Notes under the pieces: generated by a model | Database searches by the model: none | The model's input: the letters and a program-made list of their open reading frames with translations, nothing else | What the model was told of the DNA's origin: nothing | NCBI RefSeq assembly: GCF_900112065.1 | Contig: NZ_FOKE01000008.1 | Location: 186,001 to 250,000 of the forward strand | Length of the DNA: 64,000 nt | DNA from: Cohnella sp. OV330 | GTDB lineage: Bacteria; Bacillota; Bacilli; Paenibacillales; Paenibacillaceae | Direction of reading: 5' to 3' | Made by a program: the position numbers and the translations under genes | In this document: piece after piece, positions 28,486 through 37,530 of the stretch | Position numbering within the stretch: position 1 is the first letter of the stretch | Layout of the letters: every line of letters begins with the position of its first letter

Positions 28486-28813
28486 GCACGAACCCTTTCC
28501 CGCGGGCGTTTTCGATGGTGAGGACGGGACCCGTTTTTTTGCGGATCCGGTACAGAAGAGAGTTGATCTTTTCGGCGCCGGCCGCCGGGCTCCCGTCCTC
28601 GCCGGTTCGTTCGGGCCATACGCAGCGTGCGATTTCCTCTTTGCCGACGAATCTCCGTTCTCTTCGCAGGAGCAGCTCGACGCATTTGAACACTTTGTCC
28701 GTAAAAGGATAGGCCGAATCGCGGACGGTGAGCACCTGCCTGATCGGATCCAGTGCGACTTCGGCGAGGTCGGCTGCCGTTATCGGGGCATCGAGACCGA
28801 TGTCGAGTTTCAT
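28451..28813 (-). CDS. Stand-alone OmpR-type winged-helix DNA-binding protein
   Basis: A 120-residue protein. Residues about 30-115 look like a Trans_reg_C domain: YPFTDKVFKCVELLLRRERRFVGKEEIARCVWPE, KINSLLYRIRKKTG and the wing VLTIENARGKGFVLSL. There is no receiver domain, unlike normal OmpR regulators. ATG 28813 has only a weak ribosome site. The gene ends inside the convergent PBP gene (35-bp overlap), so it might be a fragment or a true small regulator. It diverges from the dehydrogenase at 28874, a possible target. Confidence 0.7.
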   Translation of the reverse strand: MKLDIGLDAPITAADLAEVALDPIRQVLTVRDSAYPFTDKVFKCVELLLRRERRFVGKEEIARCVWPERTGEDGSPAAGAEKINSLLYRIRKKTGPVLTIENARGKGFVLSLSSLAEKYV

Positions 28814-28873
28814 CGTTTCTTAGTATCGTAAGGACCGAGATCGTGCGAAACGCTTTAAGAGGAGGGAATCGAT

Positions 28874-29830
28874 GTGAAAATCGTGGTGCTTGACGGCTAT
28901 ACGCTGAATCCGGGCGACCAGTCTTGGCGCGGGTTCGAACGTCTGGGTCAAGTGGAAGTATACGATCGGACGGCTCCGGCATTCGCGGAGGAACGGGCTC
29001 GCGATGCGCGTATCGTGCTGACCAATAAAACGCCCCTCCGCGCAGAGCTGCTCGCGAAGCTGCCTGCGCTCGAATATATCGGCGTGCTGGCGACCGGGTA
29101 CGACATCGTTGACGTCCGGGCGGCCGGCGAGCGTGGCATCGCCGTTACGAACGTGCCGGGTTACGGGACCGACTCCGTGGCTCAATCCGTGTTCGCTCTG
29201 TTACTCGAGCTTTGCCAGCACGCCGGGCTGCACGATCGCTCCGTCAAGGCAGGGGAATGGGCAAGCAGTCCCGACTTCAGCTACTGGAAAATGCCGCTCG
29301 CCGAACTGAGCGGCAAGACGATGGGAATCGTCGGCTACGGTCGCATCGGCGAAGCGGTCGCGCGCATCGCGCATGCATTCGGCATGAAGGTCGCGGCTTA
29401 CAAGCGCCATCCCGACGGGCCACCGCCGTTCCAAGGCTTCGAATGGGCTTCCTTGCCCGAGCTGTTGGAAAGCTCGGACGTGGTCAGCTTGCATTGCCCG
29501 CTCACGCCGGAGACGGAAGAATTGATCAACCGCGACAGCCTCGCGCGGATGAAGCGATCCGCCTTCCTGATCAACACGGCGCGCGGCCGCTTGATCGCGG
29601 AGCAGGACCTCGCGGACTGCCTGAACGCCGGCGGCATCGCCGGCGCCGGGCTGGACGTTCTGTCCGCGGAGCCGCCGCCGGCAGACCATCCGCTGCTGTC
29701 GGCCGCCAACTGCATCATCACGCCGCATCAGGCGTGGGCGACCCGGGAAGCCAGAGAGAGGCTGATGGCGACCGCCGTCGGCAACCTGGAGGCATATTTG
29801 GCGGGGCAGTCGGCGAACCGGGTGGTGTGA
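28874..29830 (+). CDS. D-2-hydroxyacid dehydrogenase (NAD-dependent)
   Basis: A 318-residue enzyme of the D-isomer-specific 2-hydroxyacid dehydrogenase family. NAD-binding loop GIVGYGRIGEAVARIAHAFGMKV at about 151-173, catalytic Arg in NTARGRLI, Glu in DVLSAEPPP and His in ITPHQAW are all present. It resembles glycerate/hydroxypyruvate dehydrogenases. The start is GTG 28874, 7 nt after GGAGGG. The substrate is unproven. Confidence 0.92.
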   Translation: MKIVVLDGYTLNPGDQSWRGFERLGQVEVYDRTAPAFAEERARDARIVLTNKTPLRAELLAKLPALEYIGVLATGYDIVDVRAAGERGIAVTNVPGYGTDSVAQSVFALLLELCQHAGLHDRSVKAGEWASSPDFSYWKMPLAELSGKTMGIVGYGRIGEAVARIAHAFGMKVAAYKRHPDGPPPFQGFEWASLPELLESSDVVSLHCPLTPETEELINRDSLARMKRSAFLINTARGRLIAEQDLADCLNAGGIAGAGLDVLSAEPPPADHPLLSAANCIITPHQAWATREARERLMATAVGNLEAYLAGQSANRVV

Positions 29831-30000
29831 GAGGGAGGCGGGCTGAATGCTTCTAACGGAGACTACTTCGGTGCGCCGGAGCGAGCGGCATCGTTTGTTT
29901 CTAGCTGAGACTTTTATCGAATACAGCAATCGAAGAGAAACGCGGTCGTTCGCGGCATGGTAGACTGATTCCATCTAATACGTTGGACGGAGGGATCGGT

Positions 30001-30384
30001 TTGAAGCTTGCGCATGTTCGACTGCTGGCGCCGAATATCCATGAATGTTTTTTGTTTTACCGCGATGCCATGGGACTCGAAGTCCGTCACGGGGATGAGA
30101 CGACGCCTTTTGCTGAGTTTGCGACAGGAGACGTCAGCTTCGCGCTTGAAACGCCAATGGCAGACGACCCGATTGAAGTCAGATCGAGGACGCTGCCTTT
30201 CAGCGGGCGGGATCAAGTCGCGCTCGTTTTCCGCGTAGAAAATGTCGATGCGGCGTACGAGGAGCTGCGTTCGAAGGGAGTCCCATTCGTTCAGCCGCCT
30301 CGCGACACGCCGGAATGGGGCCACCGCGTCGCCTATCTCCGAGATCCCGCGGGCAATGTGATCGAGTTGAATCAAGGTATTTAA
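30001..30384 (+). CDS. VOC family protein (glyoxalase/bleomycin-resistance fold)
   Basis: A 127-residue single vicinal-oxygen-chelate domain protein. The beginning KLAHVRLLAPNIHECFLFYRD with a metal-type His, DQVALVFRVENVDAAYEELRSKGV, and the end VAYLRDPAGNVIELNQ with a metal-type Glu are diagnostic. The start is TTG 30001, 6 nt after GGAGGG; a TTG at 29983 is in frame but upstream of that site. Specific function unknown. Confidence 0.88.
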   Translation: MKLAHVRLLAPNIHECFLFYRDAMGLEVRHGDETTPFAEFATGDVSFALETPMADDPIEVRSRTLPFSGRDQVALVFRVENVDAAYEELRSKGVPFVQPPRDTPEWGHRVAYLRDPAGNVIELNQGI

Positions 30385-30397
30385 TGATATTAATCTA

Positions 30398-30437
30398 ACG
30401 AGCATGCAGCGTTTAATGCTGCGTGCTCGTTTTTTTG
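30398..30437 (+). terminator. Intrinsic terminator after the VOC gene
   Basis: ACGAGCA..CAGC pairs with GCTG..TGCTCGT around GTTTAAT, followed by TTTTTT. Confidence 0.88.
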
Positions 30438-30457
30438 TTGCTGAGTCTGTTCGTTGA

Positions 30458-30640
30458 AACGGACTGTAAAGCCGTTATTTACGATTTTGAAGCCATTTTC
30501 ATAGCTCAGCGGACCGGAGGTCCGTTATTTTATACAAAACCAGTCGAATATGCCATGAATAACTCGAATAACGGATTCTCTGTCCGAAAGCGAGCACAAT
30601 TTCCTCATTTCAAGCCAAATAGCGGATCTACAGTCCGCCT
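30458..30640. repeat. Array of four small inverted repeats, spaced 50-61 bp
   Basis: Four related units at about 30458, 30508, 30569 and 30620 each have the form CGGA-N5/6-TCCG or near it: AACGGACTGTAAAGCCGTT, AGCGGACCGGAGGTCCGTT, AACGGATTCTCTGTCCGAA and AGCGGATCTACAGTCCGCC. The first two are followed by ATTT. The spacers differ from each other, so this is not a CRISPR array. I recall similar intergenic units from Paenibacillus genomes. No gene is supported here. Confidence 0.7.
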
Positions 30641-30680
30641 ACGGCCGCGGTTTGGGCGGATTAATTAGTTGGGGTTCTCC

Positions 30681-31565
30681 TTATTTCACCAAGCCGATAA
30701 AAGCATGAGCCGCGCTCGACAGCGGCATATTTCGCATCGTTAACAATCCCACGTGCGACGGCGGGAGCGGGATGTCGAGCGACACCTCGAATAGCGAGCC
30801 CTCCTCAAGCTCCTTGGATACGAACTCCCTGGTCACGTAGGAGATACCAAGCCCGCGCCGCGCGAACTCGATGAGCAAATCGACGCTGCCGACTTCGATC
30901 TCGGGCTTAATGGAGTAGCCGTAGTTGTGAAAGACCTCGGTAATCGTCATCCGGGCGCGGCTATTGCGGGAAAACAAAATAATGGGATATTGAAGCAGCG
31001 CGTCGAGCGTCAGCACTTCGTTTTTCAGCTCGGCATATCGGGAGCCGGCGACGAAGCAGTCCTGCAGTTGAAAGCTTTCCGTCACCTGCAGCTGCGGATC
31101 GACGATCGGCATGCGAACGACGCCGAGATCGATTCGGCCTTCCTTCAGAAACGTGATCACCTCGGGCGTCGTGCCATGGTTCAGATGCAGCTTGACGCCC
31201 GGATGACGCTCGTGGAATTGCTCCAGATACGGCAGCACGTAATGCTTGAACAGCGAATCGCTGCCGCCGATTCTGAGCTCGCCGCTGTCCAGGTTTTTGA
31301 GCGCGGCCATTTTTTCCTCCGCCAGCGTGATCAGAATTTGAGATTGCTCGATGTACGAATACAGCACCATGCCTTCCTGCGTCAGCTCGACGCCTTTGGA
31401 ATTGCGATAGAACAGCGAGACGCCGAAGCTTTCCTCCAGCTGCTTGATCGCATGGCTCACGCTGGGCTGGGTCAAATACAGCGCCTTTGCCGCCTGCGTC
31501 AAGCTTCCCGTTTTCGCCGCCCAATAGAACACTTTGTACAGCTCGTAATTGTTACCCATAGACAT
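30681..31565 (-). CDS. LysR family transcriptional regulator
   Basis: A 294-residue LysR-type regulator. The N-terminal helix-turn-helix is YWAAKTGSLTQAAKALYLTQ through PSVSHAIKQLEESFGVSLFYR; the C-terminal part is the periplasmic-binding-protein-like effector domain. ATG 31565 has a good AGGAG 9 nt upstream on the minus strand. It diverges from zwf with a 113-bp gap, so by family habit it probably controls the pentose phosphate cluster as well as itself; the effector is unknown. Confidence 0.92.
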   Translation of the reverse strand: MSMGNNYELYKVFYWAAKTGSLTQAAKALYLTQPSVSHAIKQLEESFGVSLFYRNSKGVELTQEGMVLYSYIEQSQILITLAEEKMAALKNLDSGELRIGGSDSLFKHYVLPYLEQFHERHPGVKLHLNHGTTPEVITFLKEGRIDLGVVRMPIVDPQLQVTESFQLQDCFVAGSRYAELKNEVLTLDALLQYPIILFSRNSRARMTITEVFHNYGYSIKPEIEVGSVDLLIEFARRGLGISYVTREFVSKELEEGSLFEVSLDIPLPPSHVGLLTMRNMPLSSAAHAFIGLVK

Positions 31566-31678
31566 GGTCTATATCTCCTGTGAAATATATTGATTACTTG
31601 TATGGCTTCGATTCGTATTATAGTGAAAATACAAAAAAGAAACCAGAGCGGATCCTCGCTCGGGGAAGGAGAAGGAAG

Positions 31679-33211
31679 ATGGAGCCGACTACCTTTGTAT
31701 TGTTCGGGGCAACCGGGGATTTAGCCAAGCGCAAAATCTATCCCGCCCTGTTTAACTTGTTCGTACGCGGCAAGCTGCCGCAAGCCTTCTCCGTCGTCGG
31801 ACTCGGCAGAAGGGAATGGACCGACGAAGTATTCCAAGCCGCCGTCGAACGGTCGCTATATCAGTTTTCCAGAACGGAGCCCGCCGACAAGGAAAAGCTG
31901 AACGCATTCTTGGAAGCCTTCCGATACAGCGTGCTCGATATCGGCCGCGAGGAGGACTACCGCAAACTGCTCGCGCTCGTCGAATCGCGCGAACAAGCGC
32001 TGCAGATGCCGCCGAACCGGCTGTTCTACCTGTCCGTCGGACCCGAGCACTTCGAGCCGATCGCGGACAACATTCGGGCGAGCGGGCTCGGCTCGGCAAA
32101 CGGATGGAAGCGGCTCGTCATCGAAAAGCCGTTCGGCCATGACCTTAAATCGGCCCGGGCGCTGAACGCGAAGCTATCCGAATCGTTCGCAGAGGAAGAA
32201 ATTTTCCGCATCGACCATTACCTCGGCAAGCCGGTCGTGCAGCGCCTCGAATCGCTGCAGCAGGCCAACCCGGTCATTCAGGCGCTGTGGACCAACCGTT
32301 ATATCGCCAACGTGCAAATCACGGCCAGCGAGTCGGTCGGCGTCGAGGAGCGGGCGGGCTACTACGATCACGTCGGCGCGATCCGGGACATGTTCCAGAA
32401 CCACCTGCTGCAGCTGCTCATGATGGCGGCGATTCATCTGCCGTACGACAGCAGCTCCGAGAAAGTACGGTTTAAGAAGAAAAAGATCATGGAAGCGCTG
32501 GTCCCCGTGGCGAAGGAAGACGTCGGCTTGCATCTCGTACGCGGCCAATACGCGGCAGGCAGCATCGGCGGTCAACCGGTCGAGGGCTACAAGACCGAGC
32601 CGGGTATCGCGCCGGACTCCATGAACGACACGTTCATCGCCGCCAGACTGCGCATCGACAACGGCGATTGGCGCGGGGTGCCTTTCTACATTCGCACAGG
32701 CAAGCGCATGAACAAAAAATCGACTCGTATCGTCGTCGAGTTCAAGGAGCCGCTGAAGCAGGCTTGGTCGCAAACGGAAGACGGCGTCGCGCCGAACCTG
32801 CTCGTCATCGAGATCGGCCCCGGAGAGAGCATCACGCTCCGGCTGAACACGAAGGAAGCGGGCCCGCAAGGCGGTTTCAAGCCGATCCATATCGACCTGC
32901 ATTCGACGCCGGCCGATTCTCCCGAAGCCTACGAAAACCTGATCGGCGACGCCTTGAAGGGCGATCCGACGTTCTTCGCGCATTGGGACGAAGTCGAGCT
33001 GTCCTGGCAGTATGTACAGCCGATGCTGGACGCGTTCGCCGAAAACTCGGTGCCGCTCCGCAGCTATGCCGCCGGCAGTCACGGACCGGCAGAGTCGGAT
33101 GCGCTGCTCGCCGAAGACGGATACCACTGGTGGTACGACGAAGAATCCGAAGCCTTGCCTAAATCCGAAAGCAAAGAAGGAGCAAACTATGCCTATCACG
33201 CAAACCATTGA
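31679..33211 (+). CDS. zwf: Glucose-6-phosphate 1-dehydrogenase
   Basis: A 510-residue enzyme of the oxidative pentose phosphate pathway, making 6-phosphogluconolactone and NADPH. Seen: NADP loop [33 protein letters not shown] and the catalytic [15 protein letters not shown] 31679 follows GAAGGAGAAGGAAG; the frame is open from 31580 but that start is unsupported. Its stop lies 23 bp inside tkt, so translation is coupled. It is the first gene of zwf-tkt-tal-gnd. No pgl (lactonase) gene is in the cluster. Confidence 0.97.
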   Translation: MEPTTFVLFGATGDLAKRKIYPALFNLFVRGKLPQAFSVVGLGRREWTDEVFQAAVERSLYQFSRTEPADKEKLNAFLEAFRYSVLDIGREEDYRKLLALVESREQALQMPPNRLFYLSVGPEHFEPIADNIRASGLGSANGWKRLVIEKPFGHDLKSARALNAKLSESFAEEEIFRIDHYLGKPVVQRLESLQQANPVIQALWTNRYIANVQITASESVGVEERAGYYDHVGAIRDMFQNHLLQLLMMAAIHLPYDSSSEKVRFKKKKIMEALVPVAKEDVGLHLVRGQYAAGSIGGQPVEGYKTEPGIAPDSMNDTFIAARLRIDNGDWRGVPFYIRTGKRMNKKSTRIVVEFKEPLKQAWSQTEDGVAPNLLVIEIGPGESITLRLNTKEAGPQGGFKPIHIDLHSTPADSPEAYENLIGDALKGDPTFFAHWDEVELSWQYVQPMLDAFAENSVPLRSYAAGSHGPAESDALLAEDGYHWWYDEESEALPKSESKEGANYAYHANH

Positions 33212-35180
33212 ACAACTGTCCGTCGATACGATCCGCACGCTGTCGATCGACGCCATCAACGCGGCCAACTCCGGCCATCCCGGCCTGCCGATGGGGGCTG
33301 CCCCGATGGCGTACGCCCTCTGGTCCGAGCATTTGAATCATAACCCGTCGAACGCCAAATGGTTCAACCGCGACCGCTTCGTGCTGTCGGCCGGACACGG
33401 CTCCGCGTTGCTCTACAGCTTGCTTCATCTGTTCGGCTACGGGGTAACGATCGATGACCTGAAGCAGTTCCGCAAGCTCAACAGCAAAACGCCGGGGCAT
33501 CCCGAGTTCGGTCACACGGACGGCGTCGACGCGACCACCGGGCCGCTTGGCCAAGGGATCGCCATGGCGGTCGGCATGGCGATGGCCGAAGCGCACTTGG
33601 CTTCGAAGTTCAATCAATCCGGCTTCCCGGTCGTCGACCATCATACCTTCGCGCTCGTCGGCGACGGCTGCCTGATGGAAGGCATCTCGTACGAAGCGAT
33701 GTCGATGGCCGGACACATGAAGCTGGGCAAGCTAATCGTGCTGTACGATTCCAACGATATCTCGCTGGATGGCGACCTGAACCTCAGCTTCGGCGAAAAC
33801 GTGAAGAAGCGCGCCGAATCCGCGAACTGGCAATACCTGCGCGTCGAAGACGGCAACGATCTGGCGGCGATCTCCGCAGCGATCGCCGAGGCGAAGGCGC
33901 AAGGCGATCAACCGACGATCATCGAGATCCGCACGATCATCGGATACGGCAGCAAGTCGGCCGGCACGCACAAGGTGCACGGCAACCCGCTCGGCCTCGA
34001 AGAAGCGAAAGCGACGAAGCTGAATTACGGCTGGGAATACGAAGAAGATTTCACGGTGCCGGACGAAGTCCGCGCGCACTTCGAACTCCTGAAACGTGAG
34101 GGCGCGGCCAAAGAAGAAGCTTGGCAAAAGCTGCTGTCCGCTTACGGCGAGGCGCATCCGGCGCTCGGCCAAGAGCTCGCTTCGGCGATTAGCGGCAAGG
34201 TAACGCTCGAAGACGGCGATATCCTGACATTCGACGCGGCGAAGTCGATCTCGACGCGCGTGGCGAGCGGAGAAGCGATCAACCACTACGTGAAAAAGGT
34301 GCCGTCCATCTTCGGCGGCAGCGCAGACCTGTCGCATTCGACGATGACCGACATCAAGGGCGAGCCGAAGTTCGCGATCGATTCCTACGCCGGTCGCAAC
34401 GTCTACTTCGGCGTTCGCGAGCATGCGATGGGCGCGGCCGGCAACGGCATGGCGCTGCATGGCGGCGTCAATGCCTTCGTCAGCACGTTCTTCGTCTTCA
34501 GCGACTACCTGCGCCCTTCGATCAGGCTTGCCGCGCTGCAGAAGCTGCCGGTCGTCTATGTCTTCACGCACGACTCGATCGCAGTCGGCGAAGACGGTCC
34601 TACCCATGAGCCGGTCGAGCATCTGGCCGCGCTCCGCACGATTCCCGGCCTGACGGTCATCCGTCCGTCGGACGCCAACGAGACGGCGAACGCATGGGCG
34701 TATGCGCTGACCCAGCAGGAGGGGCCTGTCGCGCTGATCCTAAGCCGTCAGAATCTGCCGACCTTCGAGCAGACGAAGGCAAACCGCGAGCAAGTCGCGA
34801 AAGGCGCCTACGTGCTGACCGAGACGAACGCGCAGCCGGACCTTATCCTGATCGCTACCGGCTCCGAGGTATCTCTGGCCGTAAACGCGAAGGCGGAGCT
34901 AGAAAAGGAAAACGTCTCCGTCCGCGTCGTCGCGATGCCGAGCCGCGAATTGTTCGACCGGCAGCCGGAAGCCTACAAGCAATCGGTGCTTCCCGACGCG
35001 GTCTCGAAGCGCGTGTCGATCGAAGCGGGCATCTCGCTCGGCTGGGACCGCTATGTCGGCAAAGAAGGCAAAGTATTGTCCATCGATACGTTCGGCGCAT
35101 CCGGCTCCGGCGGCGCGGTCATGGAGTACTTCGGCTTTTCCGCCTCTAATGTCGTCCGCATCGCCAAAGAACTGCTATAA
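33189..35180 (+). CDS. tkt: Transketolase
   Basis: A 663-residue thiamine-diphosphate enzyme of the non-oxidative pentose phosphate pathway. Signature parts: [19 protein letters not shown], the ThDP motif [29 protein letters not shown]-like [19 protein letters not shown] and [26 protein letters not shown] 33189 follows AAAGAAGGAGC and lies within the end of zwf. A much longer open frame from 33012 only shadows zwf. Confidence 0.97.
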   Translation: MPITQTIEQLSVDTIRTLSIDAINAANSGHPGLPMGAAPMAYALWSEHLNHNPSNAKWFNRDRFVLSAGHGSALLYSLLHLFGYGVTIDDLKQFRKLNSKTPGHPEFGHTDGVDATTGPLGQGIAMAVGMAMAEAHLASKFNQSGFPVVDHHTFALVGDGCLMEGISYEAMSMAGHMKLGKLIVLYDSNDISLDGDLNLSFGENVKKRAESANWQYLRVEDGNDLAAISAAIAEAKAQGDQPTIIEIRTIIGYGSKSAGTHKVHGNPLGLEEAKATKLNYGWEYEEDFTVPDEVRAHFELLKREGAAKEEAWQKLLSAYGEAHPALGQELASAISGKVTLEDGDILTFDAAKSISTRVASGEAINHYVKKVPSIFGGSADLSHSTMTDIKGEPKFAIDSYAGRNVYFGVREHAMGAAGNGMALHGGVNAFVSTFFVFSDYLRPSIRLAALQKLPVVYVFTHDSIAVGEDGPTHEPVEHLAALRTIPGLTVIRPSDANETANAWAYALTQQEGPVALILSRQNLPTFEQTKANREQVAKGAYVLTETNAQPDLILIATGSEVSLAVNAKAELEKENVSVRVVAMPSRELFDRQPEAYKQSVLPDAVSKRVSIEAGISLGWDRYVGKEGKVLSIDTFGASGSGGAVMEYFGFSASNVVRIAKELL

Positions 35181-35232
35181 TTTGTAACGGCATGGTATTA
35201 TCCAAACCTAAAAAAACGGAGGTTTTTGAATC

Positions 35233-35898
35233 ATGAAGTTTTTCATCGATACCGCTAACCTGGCTGACATCAAAAAAGCGTACAAGATCGGCGTCCTGTC
35301 CGGCGTCACGACGAACCCTTCCCTGGTCGCCAAGGAAGGCGTGAAGTTCGAAGACCGCATCGAAGAGATCCTGAAGGAAGTGCCGGAGGTCGAATCCGTA
35401 TCCGCCGAAGTCACGCCGGACGCCCTCACGGCAGAAGAGATGATCGCCCAGGCGAACGAGCTGATCAAGATCAACAACAATGACAAAAACATCACGATCA
35501 AGCTGCCGATGACGCTGGCCGGCCTCGAAGCTTGCCGTTACCTGACCAAGAAAGGCGTCAAGACGAACGTCACGCTGATCTTTACGGTCAACCAAGCGCT
35601 CCTTGCCGCGCGTGCAGGCGCCACCTACGTGTCGCCGTTCCTCGGCCGCCTGGACGACATCTCCGAAGACGGCGTCCTGCTCGTCGCGAAGATCGCGGAG
35701 CTGTTCCGCATCCATAATCTGGACGCGCAGATCATCGCGGCTTCCGTCCGTCATCCGGACCACGTCACCCGGGTCGCTATGGCCGGCGCGCATATCGCTA
35801 CGATTCCGTTCTCGGTCATCGAACAGCTCACCAAGCACCCGCTTACCGAGCAGGGCATGGAGAAGTTCGCCGCGGATTGGAAAAAAGCGGTTCAATAA
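35233..35898 (+). CDS. tal: Transaldolase (small, fructose-6-phosphate aldolase-like)
   Basis: A 221-residue small-type transaldolase. [35 protein letters not shown]-like [15 protein letters not shown], the Schiff-base lysine K90 in ITIKLPMT and [13 protein letters not shown] are all typical. It exchanges dihydroxyacetone units in the pentose phosphate pathway. ATG 35233 follows ACGGAGG with a 10-nt gap; that site lies in a small potential hairpin. 52 bp separate it from tkt. Confidence 0.95.
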   Translation: MKFFIDTANLADIKKAYKIGVLSGVTTNPSLVAKEGVKFEDRIEEILKEVPEVESVSAEVTPDALTAEEMIAQANELIKINNNDKNITIKLPMTLAGLEACRYLTKKGVKTNVTLIFTVNQALLAARAGATYVSPFLGRLDDISEDGVLLVAKIAELFRIHNLDAQIIAASVRHPDHVTRVAMAGAHIATIPFSVIEQLTKHPLTEQGMEKFAADWKKAVQ

Positions 35899-35994
35899 TC
35901 GCATTTTGTTGCGGGAATGGCTTTAAACGAAATTTTCAATATAAACAGTTTCCATCAAATAGAGAGAGCATGAAGCACGGGAGGATGGGGAAAG

Positions 35995-37413
35995 ATGAGC
36001 AAGCAGCAAATCGGCGTCGTGGGACTAGCGGTCATGGGCAAAAACCTGGCCTTGAATATTGAAAGCAAAGGATTCTCGGTCGCGGTATACAATCGTTCGC
36101 CCGAGAAGACGAAGGAACTGCTGGAAGAGGCGAAGGGGAAAAACTTCGTCGGCGCTTATAGCGTCGAAGAATTCGTTCAATCGTTGGAGACGCCTCGCAA
36201 AATCCTGATCATGGTAAAAGCAGGCAAGCCGACCGACGACACGATCGAGCAGCTGGTGCCATACCTGGATCAAGGCGACATACTGATCGACGGCGGCAAT
36301 GCCTACTTCCCTGACACGCAGCGCAGAAATAAAGCCTTGCAAGAAAAAGGCTTCCGGTTCATCGGCGCAGGCGTATCCGGCGGGGAAGAAGGCGCGCTGC
36401 ACGGTCCCGCGATCATGCCGGGCGGCCAAAAAGACGCTTACGCGCTCGTCGAGCCGATCTTGACGGCAATCTCCGCCAAAGTCAACGGGGACCCCTGCTC
36501 GACGTATATCGGCGCCGACGGCGCCGGTCACTACGTCAAGATGGTCCATAACGGCATCGAGTACGGCGACATGCAGTTGATCGGCGAAGCTTATCACCTG
36601 CTAAAGGACGTGCTCGGCCTCGGCGCCAACGAGCTGCACGAGATTTTCACCGAGTGGAACCAAGGCGAGCTGGACAGCTACCTGATTGAGATCACGGCCG
36701 ATATTTTCTCCAAGACCGATCCGGAAACGGGCAAGCCGATGGTGGACGTCATCCTCGATTCGGCAGGTCAAAAGGGGACGGGCAAATGGACGAGCCAAAG
36801 CGCGCTCGATCTGGGCGTGCCGCTGTCCATCATCACCGAATCCGTCTTCGCCCGCTTCCTGTCGGCGATGAAGGACGAGCGCGCCGTTGCCAGCCGCAAG
36901 CTGACCGGACCGGAAGCTTCGAGCTACGACGGCGACCCTAAGGAATTCATCGAAGCCGTGCGCCAGGCGCTGTTCGCCAGCAAGATCGCTTCGTACGCCC
37001 AGGGCTTCGCGCAAATGCGCGCCGCTTCGGACGCCTACGGCTGGGATCTGAACTATGGCGGCATCGCGATGATTTTCAGGGGCGGCTGCATTATTCGCGC
37101 CGGCTTCCTGCAGAACATCAAGGATGCGTACGACCGCGATCCGGCGCTGCAAAACCTGCTGCTCGACGAGTACTTCGGCGGCGTCGTGCGCGACTATCAA
37201 GGCGCATGGCGCAAAGTCGTCGCCGCGGCCGTGACGAGAGGCATACCGGTACCTGCCTTCGCCTCGGCGCTGGCGTACTACGACAGCTACCGTACGGAGC
37301 GCTTGCCGGCCAACCTGCTCCAAGCGCAGCGCGATTACTTCGGCGCGCACACGTTCGAGCGGCTCGACCGCGAAGGCAGCTTCCATTACCAATGGATCGG
37401 CGGCCAGCAATAA
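35995..37413 (+). CDS. gnd: 6-Phosphogluconate dehydrogenase, decarboxylating (NADP)
   Basis: A 472-residue enzyme giving ribulose-5-phosphate, CO2 and NADPH. N-terminal loop [21 protein letters not shown] with NRSPEKT, substrate segment [21 protein letters not shown] and the catalytic [20 protein letters not shown] are present; length is standard. ATG 35995 follows GGGAGGATGGGG. It ends the cluster, followed by a terminator. A 96-bp gap from tal shows no terminator. Confidence 0.97.
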   Translation: MSKQQIGVVGLAVMGKNLALNIESKGFSVAVYNRSPEKTKELLEEAKGKNFVGAYSVEEFVQSLETPRKILIMVKAGKPTDDTIEQLVPYLDQGDILIDGGNAYFPDTQRRNKALQEKGFRFIGAGVSGGEEGALHGPAIMPGGQKDAYALVEPILTAISAKVNGDPCSTYIGADGAGHYVKMVHNGIEYGDMQLIGEAYHLLKDVLGLGANELHEIFTEWNQGELDSYLIEITADIFSKTDPETGKPMVDVILDSAGQKGTGKWTSQSALDLGVPLSIITESVFARFLSAMKDERAVASRKLTGPEASSYDGDPKEFIEAVRQALFASKIASYAQGFAQMRAASDAYGWDLNYGGIAMIFRGGCIIRAGFLQNIKDAYDRDPALQNLLLDEYFGGVVRDYQGAWRKVVAAAVTRGIPVPAFASALAYYDSYRTERLPANLLQAQRDYFGAHTFERLDREGSFHYQWIGGQQ

Positions 37414-37430
37414 TACTAAGCGTTCAACAT

Positions 37431-37466
37431 CTAAAAAGCACGCCGCGAACGCGGCGTGCTTTTTAG
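37431..37466. terminator. Bidirectional terminator after gnd
   Basis: CTAAAAAGCACGCCGCG-AA-CGCGGCGTGCTTTTTAG is almost perfectly palindromic with T-runs on both strands; it lies between gnd and the convergent DUF11 gene. Confidence 0.92.
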
Positions 37467-37530
37467 CGTACCCTAGCGTGCTTCTTAAAGCCGTAGCATA
37501 ACGTGCCGATCTCATTCTTAGATACCGACC

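Noticed and set aside
30458-30640. CRISPR array
   Set aside because: Units are short diverged inverted repeats with unequal spacing and non-identical sequence; no cas genes are in the window.
30423-30668. An 81-codon plus-strand open frame over the repeat array
   Set aside because: It starts in the terminator T-run, lacks a ribosome site and has no protein-like composition.
33012-33188. Longer transketolase with a 59-residue N-terminal extension
   Set aside because: The extension is the out-of-frame reading of zwf; ATG 33189 has an AAGGAG site and gives the normal start.
35181-35232. Riboswitch or promoter between tkt and tal
   Set aside because: The gap is only 52 bp; only a small stem over the ribosome site is visible and no aptamer-like conserved pattern.
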